NCBI GenBank assembly: GCA_963971405.1
Contig: OZ020488.1
Span: forward strand, 33,251,089 to 33,315,088
Length of the DNA: 64,000 bases
Reading direction: 5' to 3'
From: Psococerastis gibbosa
Lineage: Eukaryota > Arthropoda > Insecta > Psocodea > Psocidae
In this document: in pieces, positions 10,731 to 22,055 of the stretch
How positions within the stretch are numbered: the first letter of the stretch is position 1
Layout: the number at the start of each line of letters is the position of its first letter
Position numbers and translations under genes: made by a program
Notes under the pieces: model-generated
The model's database searches: none
Seen by the model: the letters and a program-made list of their open reading frames with translations, nothing else
What the model was told of the DNA's origin: nothing

Positions 10731-11889
10731 CCGCAGACACAAGGGGGGTGGGGCCGTGAAACGGTCCCAATCCCCGCTTGTTATTAATATGTTAAGCCAT
10801 ATAAAAAGAAAGTTTTTGATTAAAGGCATTAAACTGGTCCTTTTAGTTTTATAGTATTGTACACTGGACCACAATTCTGCATACTAGGCCTATATTACAA
10901 GCTTAGAATTATAGTTTTGGCATGACAACTCAGTTTACTGAGAACAGATTGGCCAATCATTCCAATGTTAATGTTACGGTACAGCTCCTCATGTAATGGG
11001 GTATGTTCTGACAGGAAATTTCAGAAGGCGTTAGGAAGGCAGCTACTCCTTCAGCAGGGCTACCGGCCAGATATCTAGATGGCGAGGGGAGTTGCGGCGC
11101 ACGACGACTTTTACATCCAAGGCCCGCCAACCGAACACGCCGCCCTGCACGACTGCCCTGGTGTTCACAATCATACACCAAAGACACTCCTTCCGAACAC
11201 GGCCCAAATTGGGGCTCACTGCTCCCTATGACAGGCTGTCTGAAGCAGCTGCAATCTTGTAACTACTAGATAGTGAGATTTTGCTGGTTCTGCAAATACA
11301 GTTAGTGCGGGAATTGATGCATTATAATAATCGTTCAATAATTTTGTACAATCGGGCATCAGCAAGACTTTAAATGCAGGTTATAGTTTACTGACTTAAT
11401 AGTCTAAATGGCATGTGAACGAAGTAAATGGAAGGTAGGTAGTAGGTACATGATGAGTAAAACACTAATGGGATGACAAGCTGTCGTGACAGTCCGCCAT
11501 ATTTGAACACCCAAGGCCGTACCCTGGGTTTTGTTTGAGGAGGAGTCCAAAAGTTTTTTTTCGTAGGTATTTGTTTATTAATCAAAGTCCATTCAATCCA
11601 GTGTAAAGCCCTTTTATTTCGGAGGGGGTCCGTCCTCTTGCACCACCCCCTAAGCATGGTCTTCTGAATACCAAAGGACCCGAGACGTTCCGAGGGGTGA
11701 CGATGTCACCCGATAGAGGTCAGGAATGAACGATACCGCTATGCTTGGTTTATGATCGCGCACGCACGCACGCAGTACATAAACCCATAGAAGGACTGCG
11801 AAAAGGTTTTTTTTTTCCTGAAGATCCTCATGGTTTATAAGTTTCACAGCACTCACACCAAATTAGCTACTTATTTTTAACAATTAATT
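10731..11889. other. No gene recognised
   Basis: Moderately complex sequence with short minus-strand frames lacking motifs and a short CACG run near 11760. It lies between the hairpin-bearing duplication and the LINE insertion. Confidence 0.5.
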
Positions 11890-11973
11890 GTTCATATCAT
11901 TATGGAATTTTTGTTTAATTGTATGAGTAATAGGCGACTTCTTGTAATACGGTCAATACGGGGGATTGGACTT
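11890..11973. repeat. Left copy of 84-bp target-site duplication
   Basis: This copy begins GTTCATATCATTATGGAATT and ends GGGGGATTGGACTT. It matches 12635-12718 throughout by eye and abuts the T run of the LINE tail. Confidence 0.93.
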
Positions 11974-12634
11974 TTTTTTTTTCCTTCGTGGGGCCTACTC
12001 GTTTGAGTTCCTATAAGCGTCGACCTAGAAGGTCTTTTGCTTCCACGTTTGCCGTCTACGCCCATCTTATAACACCAGTCTTTTTTATGAATTCTAGTGT
12101 TTTTGTGATGGGATTAGATCGGATGGTTTCCTCTTCAGACCTAGGGTGGCCAAGAGCTTGGTATCGAGTTTGTCCCAGCGCTTCACATTCAAAGAGAATG
12201 TGTTCAGCTGTTTCTTCTTCAACTTCACACAGTCTGCATCTACTGTCGTTTTTCACGCCAACCCTATGCATGTGTTTGTTGAAGTGGCCGTGGCCCGTAA
12301 GCGTGCCAACCACCCTTCTAGCTTGCTCTCTACTTAAAGAGAGAAGCTGATCGGTGAGCTTTTTACTAGGACCCGGAATAACCTTCTTAGCAAATCTGCT
12401 TTCCGGGACTTTCTTCCACTCCTCTGCAGTTTTTCTCTGCACCCATTTTTGTACAGAAGTACGGGCCTGGCAATAAGCCATCCCGTACTTAGGTTCTGCA
12501 CCAATGAATGGCGTATCTGCACCTTTTCGAGCCAGCTCGTCGGCTCTTTCATTCCCATCAAAGTTCGAGTGCGCCGGGACCCAAATCAGCGAGACTGAGT
12601 TTTCCCGACACACCTTTATTAGGAGGTTGGTGCA
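11974..12634 (-). mobile_element. 5'-truncated LINE insertion with poly(A) and 84-bp target-site duplication
   Basis: On the minus strand this is the tail of a non-LTR element: RNase H and C-terminal part of ORF2, a 3' UTR of about 80 bp, and a short A tail (T run from 11974 on the plus strand). Immediately outside lie two direct copies of the same 84-bp host sequence, 11890-11973 and 12635-12718, matching by eye. That marks both borders to the base. The element is 661 bp. Confidence 0.93.
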
Positions 12635-12640
12635 GTTCAT
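12056..12640 (-). pseudogene. LINE ORF2 C-terminal fragment: RNase H and zinc knuckle
   Basis: The frame is 194 codons. Residues 18-37 read LIWVPAHSNFDGNERADELA, the end of a retroelement RNase H domain with active-site-type H24 and D34. LTGHGHFNKHMHRVG (114-128) and C135-x2-C138-x8-H147-x4-C152 form the C-terminal region typical of R1/Jockey/I-type LINEs. The first Met and Asn codons come from the flanking target duplication (12635-12640), so the apparent start is a chance product of truncation at 12634. Endonuclease and reverse transcriptase domains are absent. The open frame is undamaged, so the insertion is fairly young. Confidence 0.93.
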
Positions 12641-12718
12641 ATCATTATGGAATTTTTGTTTAATTGTATGAGTAATAGGCGACTTCTTGTAATACGGTCA
12701 ATACGGGGGATTGGACTT
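12635..12718. repeat. Right copy of 84-bp target-site duplication
   Basis: This is the direct repeat of 11890-11973, abutting the truncated 5' end of the LINE. Beyond it the sequence continues as unrelated A+T-rich host DNA. Confidence 0.93.
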
Positions 12719-13208
12719 AGTCTGTTTGCAAATAAATGCTTATTTATTTATTTATAGCAAAAAAATTATTCTTTACATTAGTATTATTTTATTTTTGAAG
12801 GCCTGAGGTATGGGAAAAGTTCAATCAATATGGGGACACCCACAACTATTTAACATGAGGCAATGGGGAGAGCTTTTGTAAGGCCTGCTCCCCAGCACCA
12901 GTCAATTGCTATCGACTGGATCCAATCCTACATGGTTTCGCATTTTGGAAAGCTTCAAAATGAACTGAGAGTGGCGAGATGCAAAGACGCGAGACATGCC
13001 AATAACCGTAGGGAAAATTTCGCATTGGCTTGTAGGCCTGCGAAATAATTTTTTGCGGTGGATGTCCAGTCTAAGCCTATTGTTTCTATTTACTGGTTTT
13101 GGAAGAAATGAAAAGAATGATGAGATAATATGCACAGTATCTCTGTTCATGAACTAATTAATACCGTACCTACTTACTGTCAATAATGTAAGATAACGAA
13201 CGGTCATC

Positions 13209-13596
13209 TTAAGAGTGTACAGCCCGTAGGAAATGGGCAACCCGAAATGTATTACTTTTTCTTTTTTATTTAGTTAACTACGCATGTTATTAAAGATTCG
13301 GCTCATCAAAGTTGTAGAAGACTACTTCATGCATCATATAATAAGGTATTTTTAGTTTTCGAAATTGTAGTTTTTTTTTTGTAAAATCGCTTTTACGTGA
13401 AATGTTATTGTTTATAAAATATCTGCATGTTTATGAAAAAACTACAATTTCGAAAATTAAAAATATCTTATAATATGATGCATGAAGTAGTCTTCTACAA
13501 CTTTGATGAGCCAAATCTTTAATAACATGCTTAGTTAATTAAATAAAAAGTAATACATTTCGGGTTGCCAAATTCCTGCGGGCCGTACACTCTTAA
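13209..13596. repeat. TTAA-flanked fold-back element with arms of about 150 bp
   Basis: The arms begin TTAAGAGTGTACAGCCCGTA and the other end is the near complement. They continue through AAATGTATTACTTTTT, CAAAGTTGTAGAAGACTAC and AAAACTACAATTTCGAAA. The central loop is about 60 bp. Arms match at roughly nine of ten positions by eye. No coding content was seen. Confidence 0.85.
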
Positions 13597-14847
13597 AGGA
13601 AGTAGCACAGTTGCATAATCACGAAACTGTAGGAAATAACAAATAAATATACCGGAAAATCATTTTAATTTTAGGTTATCATCTTCTTAAGAAAGTGTAT
13701 ATAATGTCTCCGACGGTTTCGTATTGTATAGTCATAACTTAAAAAATTACAATATTTAGCTGCCTAGTATTTCCATAACACAAACTAGCGTGTGCCATTT
13801 TAATTGACAATGGTTTTCATCTCGGGGACAAATCTTACTCCTCTGCCCCTTATACGACCACATCATGGACAACAACCAAACACACTGCGAACTCAGTTTA
13901 CTAGTGTGGGGGATTCTTTGTCCGCTAAAATTGAGGTCACTGTCACTCTTATTGAATATCCGCGACGCGGCCTTTTTTATAATTCATCTTCGGCGTAAAG
14001 TTAGCCCATTTTTATGGCTGGCAAAAGTAATTAACATTACTTCCGCAGTTCCGCCAATGCAGAACGCGATGCCGTGATAAAACATCACAATTGAAGCGCC
14101 TTAGCGCCTAGAAGCCAAGAGGTGCAAGTGAATTTTTTTGCGTTTTGGAGTTACGTGCACCATGCTGTAGCCATGCACCATGCTGTATCCTACAAACAAA
14201 TAGAAACATCCGCATCTGTCGTTTTCACAAAGCTAGTATTAATGAAAAACATATAGGCCTACTCTTCTTCTTTAGTTTCATTCTAACGATTGGTTTGCAG
14301 CAAATCTTTCCACCTCCTTCTCCACTCCTCCCTGTCTTGGGCCGTTCTCTTTAGTTCCAAGTAGGTTCCGCATCTCATATCTTTCATGAGGCCTTCCTTG
14401 GTCGCCCTCTTGCATTGGTGCCTTCGATTGTGCCTTCTATTATGGTGCTCCTTCTTGTCTGATCAGGTGACCCATCCATTTTACTCTTCTCACGGAAATG
14501 GAGGTAGTTAGGGATCTTTTATCGTTTATCCTTTGAAGTGCCTAATACATACACATACAGTACATAGTAGTATGTATACATATATACAAACATTTACTAC
14601 CTATGCATTTTCAATTGAGTTACAAACTTTAATCTCAATTAGGTATCTCGAATGTTTATTTTTGTCACTTGCATCTCTTGGGTTCTAGGCGCTTCAATTT
14701 GGAACGATTTGTTCAAAATAATTTTTTTGCATCAATATAAATTATAATGTTGAACATTTTTTAAATAATGAGTTAACCTTAACTCCGCTGATGAATTTGA
14801 GTTTCTCAAAATCTACAACGCTACAGGCAATGTAGGCAGATTTGATT

Positions 14848-15015
14848 GGCTTTCGATGACTTAGTGGTAGCGTGCTTGTCCTTGGGCGAGTCTCTACACA
14901 CCATGCGATCGGACACCAGCCGTAACTCAACACAGGCATTACCAACAGTTGCGTTTGAAGAGGTTATTCGGATACATTCATTCAATAATTGAATTATTAA
15001 TTATGCTTGTATATG
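14848..15015 (+). mobile_element. SINE-like family 2 copy
   Basis: Contains TTAGTGGTAGCGTGCTTG, ACACCATGCGATCGGACACC and GAGGTTATTCGGATACATTC. It matches the 16918-17082 copy over its length with scattered differences. Confidence 0.65.
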
Positions 15016-16210
15016 TGATTAATCCTCTAAAAAAATTAATTTTAATTTATTAATTCATAAACTAGCCAGAGTATGAGTACAGTAGTAACCTGTAGGTTAG
15101 GCTACCTACCGGTAAAAATGTCCGCAGTTTATTTTTCAGATTTTAGCTAAGGCGGTCATCCTTGAGATTCTTCATCAACCAATAATGTACTGATAGGATT
15201 AAAATATTAAGATTCAGTCGATATCCTATTTCCAGGACCCTCTATCGTCGAGGTAATAGCAAGAGGCATGAGATCACGAGGAGAGTTGACTGAGACAGCT
15301 TTGAGCATTTACTGGAGTCTTCAATGGTGAACCCATCGTTCTGATCTGCGAGAAAGAAGTATAAACAAAATTTATTTTAATGGCTCGTAATGAAACACTG
15401 TCCAATATTACGTCGGTCAGGAAGACAACGACGAGCACCGGAGAGATTGAACCTCTAAGCATGCAAGGCTTGGGGTCAACGTTAGATTAAGTTGTTCCCA
15501 ATTGTTAGATTAAGTTGTTCTTAATTCATTTTATTTTTTTTGGGTTAGCCTACTTACTTTAAATTGTTCGCCATGTCTCCCTATGTCTCTGACTTTTTAA
15601 ACAAGGGAGGAATGTGGCATATGTACTAGTTTGAACGTAGATGTTTTGGCGCCGGTATTAGGATAGCGGAGGTTTCGCGAGTTCCTTGATGTTGTCGTAA
15701 TACACGGTTTACTTGATAACAAGCTCTCGTTAATTAAGGACCCTAAACGTTACAACTAGTACTATCCAATATTTTACGGAATATAGCATTCACTTTTTAG
15801 AGTAGGCCTACCGTATGCACTATAAAATGCCATAATATAAATCTATTGTGCATTTTACAATATTACATCCGTACTGCAGGCATACTGCTGTATGTCGCTC
15901 AGTGTTAACTTACCGATGTGTTAAAAAGTGTAAAAATGTTAAAAATTTAAACAAAACAATTTTTAATAAAATTGTCTTGTATAGGCCTACACTTTTAATC
16001 CCAAGTTAAGATTTAAAATAAACGCCATAGTAGGCCCTCAGAAACACCCATTTTCATAGCCTCTTATAACTACAAACAAATGGCAACCAAGACTTTTTTC
16101 TAAAATTAATTAATTAACAGCAAAGATATGAAAATGTTCAGATGAAAACTTCATAGAAAATTCTGTCTCAAAACGCAGGCTATTCATTCGACTGGATTAC
16201 GGTAAGTTAC

Positions 16211-16344
16211 TAAGGCGGGGTTTCCACATACGTCAATGGTCAATGGTAAATATGGTTTTGACGTTTAGTATGTCTCTAATGTCTGCTAAAACATCAATAT
16301 CACATTTACCATTTACCATTGACGTATGTGGAAACCCCGCCTAA
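16211..16344. repeat. GGCG-ended palindromic element, copy 1
   Basis: This near-perfect fold-back starts TAAGGCGGGGTTTCCACATA and the other end is its complement. The arms are about 60 bp with a short centre. Arm-internal motifs are CGTCAATGGTCAATGG and TGTCTGCTAAAAC. It is non-coding. Confidence 0.85.
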
Positions 16345-16917
16345 GTAACTGATGTTTTTGCTGTGACGTACGTATTCTCAATTCAGAGTAGTTTTACTAT
16401 ACCACAGACAATCAAGACAATAAATAGCATATCTATAATGAACCGCAGTTCGCCCATCGCGACTTATGTGCACATGTGTAATATATAAAATCGTCTCCTT
16501 TGTAACTTTGTAATATTTTGAATACATGATAATGAAAGTTAACTTTGTAAAATATCACATAAAAACATATAAAATATAAAAATATCGTCACGACCTGCTT
16601 CGACAGATTGTCATTCTCAAGTTAATGCAAATGTGTAGGATTCAAAATTAAACATAACGCACCTACCCACACTGCTCATGAACTGAACTGAATTTGCTCA
16701 TTTGCTCCGATTAAAGCAATAAAGCAGCTTTTGTAAAGTATGAAAATGTTCCAGACCTATTGTATGGAACATCGCATTTATTCTCATTTATTTGATTCTC
16801 AACCGCGGTCTCAGTCTTAAATTTTATCGCAGTTTCTAGTTTTTCGTTCATTTTCCATACTATACTGTGATATTATATATTGCTGTAAGTTAAATGAATG
16901 GTTTACTAGCACTTGTC

Positions 16918-17082
16918 GGCTTCGATGGCAAGGTGGTAGTGTGCTTGTACTTGTGCAAGTCTCTGCGCGCCATGCGATCGGAGACGTGTCGTAACTCAGC
17001 AAAAGTATTAATTTACTCATTGAGGCCACTGAAGAGGTCAATCGGATACATTCATTAAATTGTTTGTATGCTATTAACATTT
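16918..17082 (+). mobile_element. Dispersed SINE-like family 2 copy
   Basis: Typical blocks are TTCGATGGCAAGGTGGTAGT, GCCATGCGATCGGAGACGTG and, at the end, GGATACATTCATTAAATTG. Other copies: 14848-15015, 30350-30540, 38000-38145, 45990-46132 (minus) and a tail fragment at 21747-21805 (minus). The A-box-like GGTGGTAGTG suggests a tRNA origin; a proper B box is not seen. Confidence 0.65.
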
Positions 17083-17928
17083 AAAAAAAAAAAAAACTTA
17101 GTAGGTAGGTCAAGTATAAGTAATTGGAGGGTTTTTCATATACTTCGATTAACGATTAACGACCTCATTGAATTTTTGGGCATAGTCACTGATATGTCTG
17201 CATGTACGCATCTACTGTATACAAATCTATAAGCATGCACAGTATGTACACATCTTCGTTGTCAAATCACACTGGCTACAAGTGACAATGAACAAGGTTA
17301 GTCATGCTTACCGTTGACACAACGTATGAGGCCCGAAAGCTTGATTAAACCATGTTCGGCTACAAATAATAACGATAAAACATTTTCGTCCATGCACACA
17401 TTAACGATAACCGAATCTCCTCTACTGCATTTATAGTAGTTTAAGGTAGTCCACCTTTGCATTATACTTAAGGTAAATGCCTACTAACCTGACTCCCATA
17501 GCATCCCCTCAAAATCAGCACCACCATTTTCTACCGAATTCTTCGAAATGGCACTACGGCTCCTTAGTGAAGACAGCGAAACTTCTGAAAATATAATACT
17601 TATTATAATTATTAATTAATTATAATTTTGTTAAGGGAAACAATAACAGCATGTTTCATCGGTAAAATCCAAGTAAGATTAGTTTAATTTTATGATTCGA
17701 ACATCAAATTAAGAAAACCGCGAATTTTTGCTTTTCACCCAGTTTTTGGCTCGAAAGTCATTGCATTTTCTTTTTAATACTTCCTATAAATTATAATACA
17801 ATTAATAAATATTGAAAATGTGAATATTATATTCAACCAAAAATCCGCGTACACACAACAGTACGCCATTTCTAAAGAGTGCGGGTAGTTCCGGTGGCAA
17901 AAGACTAAATAAAACAAATTTTATTAAT

Positions 17929-18320
17929 TGCTTTCCAATTTATACGTAGTATAAGGAAAGCTTTGTGATGGTCGAAATTTTCGATTCCGAGATTTCAACG
18001 GATTTACACGTTTTCAGGTCCCAGGAACCCAAAAAAGTGGTTTTTACGAAATGTCTGTCTGTCTGTCTGTCGCTCTGTCTGTCTGTTCATCAATTCCCGG
18101 GCAAACTACTCAGTCGATTTTGATGAAATTTAGCATGTAGGTTAACAAAAGTCATACCTCGGGGCTATTCTTTTTATTTTGGGTCGATTCAATTTGGGGG
18201 GGTTTTTTCTCAAAAAAACTCCAAAAAATATATATTAAATTCACATTATATTGTCGTCGTTATTAATGTTGACAAAATGCGGGGGGTCGCTTGCCCCATG
18301 ATAGTTTGCTTCTGGGGGTA
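17929..18320 (-). repeat. Dispersed repeat R4 with internal (GTCT)n
   Basis: It starts GGAAAGCTTTGTGATGGTCG and runs through AACGGATTTACACGTTTT, a GTCT microsatellite, CCCGGGCAAACTACTCAG and GATGAAATTTAGCATGTAGG, ending with GCTTGCCCCATGATAGTTTG. Related copies are at 44090-45070 (interrupted), 45185-45606, 29278-29490 and a fragment near 4895-4975. No coding capacity was seen. Confidence 0.75.
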
Positions 18321-18470
18321 AAAAAATAAAAATAACTAAATTTTAATGAAAAATGACTAAAAAATATACCATGGGTTTGAACAAGCTCCAACATCTTATT
18401 CTCGCATAGGCTATAATAAGTAGCCTCTGGGAGAGTTAGTCGGTTATTACAAAATAATCTAGCAGCAGTA

Positions 18471-18692
18471 ATAATAAATAAATAAATAAGAACTTTTTTG
18501 TTCTATTACTAAGCCAACCTAGCGGAGTTAGGGCTATAAAACCCTCTCTTACACTCAACTAGGAAAGCCCGGGACAGCCTGCTTTACATGCCCTCCGAAG
18601 CATGGTCAGAAAATGTAGGAAGTGTAGGACTCGAACCAACAACCTTTCGGGTGAAAGTTAGAGTCCGTACCACTACTCTACATGACTTGACA
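18471..18692 (-). mobile_element. SINE family 1 copy
   Basis: Reverse-oriented copy of the tRNA-Glu-headed SINE: AAATA tail at the low end, AGCCAACCTAGCGGAGTTAG, then GACTCGAACCAACAACC (B box complement) and the head. It lies about 200 bp beyond the last recovered DIP exon. Confidence 0.85.
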
Positions 18693-18894
18693 GTAATGTA
18701 GGTGCAGGGTGTATGTTCCGTTTCCGCGTTGGGGCAGGACCTCCAATGCTTGTAAAGACAGCAGTTTACGTTATTACGGTATTATGTTACGGTATTATGT
18801 TTAATACAGCAAATAAAACTTGACAGCCATTAGAAGAATAATATACCAGAAATCTTTGTATGAACATCTATTCACGGATATCCGTAATACTTAC

Positions 18895-19047
18895 TGTACA
18901 ATTTAATATTGCCTTCAGTGTCACCCAGAGAGTTTTTTGAGACACATTTATACGCGCCGAAGTCTTTCTCCGTCACATTTCTTAACGTCAGCCTCATTAA
19001 AACTTTGTAGGAAGACTCTTCAAAACTAGGCTCAAACTTCTTATTCC
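18895..19047 (-). CDS. DIP-family Ig protein, exon encoding second half of Ig domain 3
   Basis: With the carried-over G this reads GNKKFEPSFEESSYKVLMRL, then TLRNVTEKDFGAYKCVSKNS and LGDTEGNIKLY. YK-x-x-M-x-L, DFG-x-YKC and KNSLG-x-x-EGNIKLY are the DIP Ig3 end; C is the last Ig cysteine. The acceptor is atctgtttcag and the donor TACA|gtaagt fits consensus. In-frame read-through past the donor meets a stop about 9 codons later, so a further exon with the stalk and membrane or GPI tail is expected. It would be below 18,895 or outside the window; I did not find it. Confidence 0.92.
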
Positions 19048-19592
19048 CTGAAACAGATATAAGCAATTATACCGTACTCGGAATCTGTGTATATGTTCAA
19101 AATCATGCTACATAGTACGGTATCCAGTATTCTCACTTCATAATCTAGGCCTAAAATGTATGTATCTAAGCTACTAGACAATTATTATTATAAGGACCAC
19201 TTTTATTATCAATATCATCTGCGCGAGGACAATTTGAATTTCGCGCCCAAATCAGTTGCGTGTGTGACGTAGTGTGCGTAGTACTGTACAGTATCACTGA
19301 AATCATGTTGCGGTATGTTCAATTTTCTAGCTTTTATAACCATAATAATTCATTACCAGCTACCCTATATACTATATAGAAAAGTTTAGCAATTTTCATT
19401 TCTGTAAATACAAATAATCCGTAAAAGGCTTAGGCCTATATAACCAAAAATTAAATAAAAAGTCGAATGGAGGGCGTGTTAGAATTGCATTCTTCCACAC
19501 GTTCACTTGAATTTTTCCCTACACAAAATAAACAAACAACAGCAGCATCCTTTGTTATAGTAATGAAAGGTGATTTTATTCTTTCTTTCTTT

Positions 19593-19739
19593 CTAAGGCG
19601 GGGATTCCATCAACGTCAATAGTGATAGTAAATGTTTTTTGACGTGGTAGCAGACATTTTTAGACAATCTAAAAATGTCTGCTACCACGTCAAAACACAT
19701 TTACTATCGCTATTGACGTTGGTGGAATCCCCGCCTTAG
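19593..19739. repeat. GGCG-ended palindromic element, copy 2
   Basis: The ends are CTAAGGCGGGGATTCCA and complement. The arms carry ACGTCAATAGTGATAG and GACGTGGTAGCAGACATT, each matched on the other side with few differences. It sits in the intron between the Ig3 half-exons of the DIP gene. Confidence 0.88.
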
Positions 19740-19756
19740 ATTTTCTAATACCTATC

Positions 19757-20105
19757 TTTATTTTTTTTTTTTAATTACACCATAGCACTAGGCTTCCGCC
19801 ATCAGCTTTCTTGCAGCCCAATACAACACATAATCTGGTGAACCTCTGCTACTGACTAGAGCCTGGCACGTCTTAAGATGATTTCCGTCCATCTCTTCCC
19901 GGGTGTCGCATAAAGGGCAGAAGGGCTCCGCTGCTACACCTATACGGTGGAGATGTTTCTGAAGGTAGTCATGACCCGTAGTTAACCTAAATTCCGCAAC
20001 TGACTGGTATCTGGGTAGGTTCTTTGGCGGCCTGTCTTTCTTCTGCACTAGTTTTTCCCATGTTTTTCCAGCGGCGTCGGTCCTGTGAGCTGTCCCGCAC
20101 TTAAC
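19757..20105 (-). mobile_element. 5'-truncated LINE 3' end inside a DIP intron
   Basis: The fragment is read on the minus strand in the 1.25-kb intron between the Ig3 half-exons. It runs from about 20105 (VKCGTAHRTDAAGKTW) to an A tail seen as a T run at 19757-19772. A clear target duplication could not be found. A GGCG-ended palindrome (19593-19739) lies immediately beside the tail. Confidence 0.75.
19788..20048 (-). pseudogene. Non-LTR ORF2 C-terminal fragment
   Basis: This 86-residue open frame includes AEFRLTTGHDYLQKHLHRIG near 19-38, then a C-x2-C knuckle (CPLCDTREEMDGNHLKTC). RLTTGHD-x-L-x-x-HLHRIG is a standard motif of LINE ORF2 tails. Upstream codons continue the same protein to about 20105. 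It differs clearly from the fragments at 9.9 and 12.1 kb, so it represents another LINE lineage. It is non-functional because the catalytic domains are missing. Confidence 0.8.
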
Positions 20106-20297
20106 CTGAAAGAATTCTTTGGTATGCCTCTTACAGTCACTTAAGGTCTGTCTTTATGACCCTTTTGAGAGAAACGTGTGGCAGTCTGACGCACCGTAGG
20201 GCCTATAGATAGTTGGTACCTTTTCACCCGAGATGTACGCTGTTTCATACTGTAATTATATATTAACCCATTTGATACTATACTATGGCAGACATAC

Positions 20298-20435
20298 CCT
20301 CAGTCAATATTTCTCCTCGGTCTTTCGTCCAGTAATTAATTGCTTTAGGATACGCCTCCGAGTGGCATTCCAATACTGCAGGGTGATTTTCTAGCGCTCC
20401 GACGAGTTGCTTACGAACCCAAATGTTCGGGGCAA
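20298..20435 (-). CDS. DIP-family Ig protein, exon encoding first half of Ig domain 3
   Basis: This exon has no standalone Met-initiated frame and was found by following the gene. Starting from the T left by the previous exon it reads FAPNIWVRKQLVGALENHPA, then VLECHSEAYPKAINYWTKDR and GEILTE. LEC-x-SEAYPK-x-INYW is the Ig3 signature of DIPs, with the first Ig3 cysteine and core tryptophan. The acceptor is ttcatttcag and the donor is GAGG|gtatgt (phase 1 on both sides). It is 552 bp of intron downstream of exon 20988-21116. Confidence 0.92.
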
Positions 20436-20701
20436 CTGAAATGAAAATAAAGACAGTTAGGCGGCAATTTCTTCAAGGTCCCTATTACAATTATAAGAGA
20501 AAACACAGTGGCGTTACATTCTATTAAGAGTCTAGGCCTTAGCCCTGGGTTGTGGTAAATTTAACGGAGAATAATGCATTTTTAAGTCCGCGCTTTAAAA
20601 AGGCAATATACCAACCCAGTTTTAGTATTTTCAGCATTAAGCAATATATTCATGGTTTAATATAATTGCAAAGGCTTGCACGGCCGGAGTTACGTTATAA
20701 A

Positions 20702-20912
20702 GCCGTAGAATCCGGAATTATAGGCCGTAGTAGTTCTGAAAGCATACTTCCAAACGTTTTGTCAACATCTGCTGTCGACTTCTTCAGTGGAACTGCGTAG
20801 ACTTCTAAGAGTGTATCTCGGAGGCTCAGCAGCACGACCGCAGAATATGTTGACGAAACGTTTGGAAGTACGCTTTCAGAACAACCACGGCCCATCATCC
20901 CAGATTCCACTG
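20702..20912. repeat. Fold-back repeat next to a DIP exon
   Basis: The arms carry GAAAGCATACTTCCAAACGT and TTTGTCAACATCTGC on the left, with complement on the right. It lies in the 552-bp intron, 76 bp past the donor of exon 20988-21116. A related copy lies at 40128-40372. Confidence 0.8.
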
Positions 20913-20987
20913 CTTCATTACATTCAAAGTTGAATATATGGTGTTCAAAACAATATGAAAATGCCCTAAAAAAAGAGTGTAACTTAC

Positions 20988-21116
20988 AATGTACAATAAG
21001 TATTATCCGTTTGCTAACAGTGGGTGGCACTCCATTGGAAGCTATACACAGGTAAGCACCCATATCTTGTCTCGTCACGTTCTTCATGTAAAGGACAGCC
21101 CCCTCCACAGAACTTA
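20988..21116 (-). CDS. DIP-family Ig protein, exon encoding second half of Ig domain 2
   Basis: The exon encodes VSSVEGAVLYMKNVTRQDMG, then AYLCIASNGVPPTVSKRIIL and IVH. The block MGAYLCIASNGVPP-(S/T)-VSKRI is highly diagnostic of DIPs and contains the second Ig2 cysteine. The acceptor is a T-rich tract ending gttacag and the donor is CATT|gtaagt. Both introns are phase 1, matching the neighbouring exons. A Met codon early in the exon starts a 137-residue open frame that runs past the donor through a fold-back repeat (20702-20912); the part after VH is intron, not protein. NVT is a possible glycosylation site. Confidence 0.93.
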
Positions 21117-22055
21117 CTGTAACAACAAAAAAAAATTATGTGTCCCCTGGCAAGGAACTTGCAATACGAATAGGTTTGAGGATAAATTAACTTATACTTA
21201 AAAAATATGTAGAAAATCTCATCGCAGCTGGTGGACGCAAAAAAAAAAAAAAAAAACACGAATGTATCGAACGCCTTCAAAAAACGATTACAAAGTCATT
21301 TTTTAGGCGAAGTGAAGCATAAAAAGCTTTTTACAAATTACAAATATACACTCCGCCTCAGCGACACCTTATTCTTTGGGCCGTTAATATTTTAATAGCC
21401 TTCACTTTACATCAACAGTAAACGAGCAGAAAGTGACCTGGAACTTGTAATCTTGAGACAGTAAGCCCCTCCAGCTGGAGAATTTTCGAGTCTATTTTCT
21501 TTATTTCGTTGGATCGGGAGCTTTACTTCACCCCCCCCCCCCCCCTCTCTTACAGCGGCTTATAATTTATTCTGATTTTCTGCCTAATTGCACAGCAGTG
21601 AAAAGTAAACAAGAGGTTATAAATAACGGGACCCGCCTGATTTTATTTTCTTAATGAACTTCCGCTTACAGCAGGTTCCTCATTAGGTATGGGTGGTTTG
21701 CATGTTATATGGCAATATTTTTGTGTTGTTGTAAAAAGTTTAATCGCATACAAACAATTTAATGAATGATGTATTCAATATTGACTTCTTCAGTCAGTTC
21801 GAAACGATAAGGTTAACGGTTCGTTTTATGAACGGTTTTATGCATAGGCTACTACCTAGGTAAAATCACCACGGCCCAAGCAAGGGCACATATTGTGAAC
21901 AGCCATTATTAACTAATAATAATAATAATAATTAGCGTATTTTTCTTCATTTTGTTACATCATAAGTGGATAGACGCTGAAGTACCCCCTCATCCCAGCG
22001 GCGTGCGAGGATAGCACTCAATACCTATACCTAGTTCTTTAAAAACTTAAATTAC

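Larger units (their letters stand above)
13597..18470. other. Gene-poor stretch beyond the last recovered DIP exon
   Basis: Apart from the listed family 2 copies, palindrome copy 1 and repeat R4, I see no coding signal. The missing C-terminal DIP exon could be here as a short, poorly conserved exon, but I could not identify it. Confidence 0.5.

Noticed and set aside
20695-21108. 137-codon frame as a complete Ig protein
   Set aside because: Only the first part is exon. After VH a consensus donor occurs and the rest comes from a fold-back repeat in the intron.
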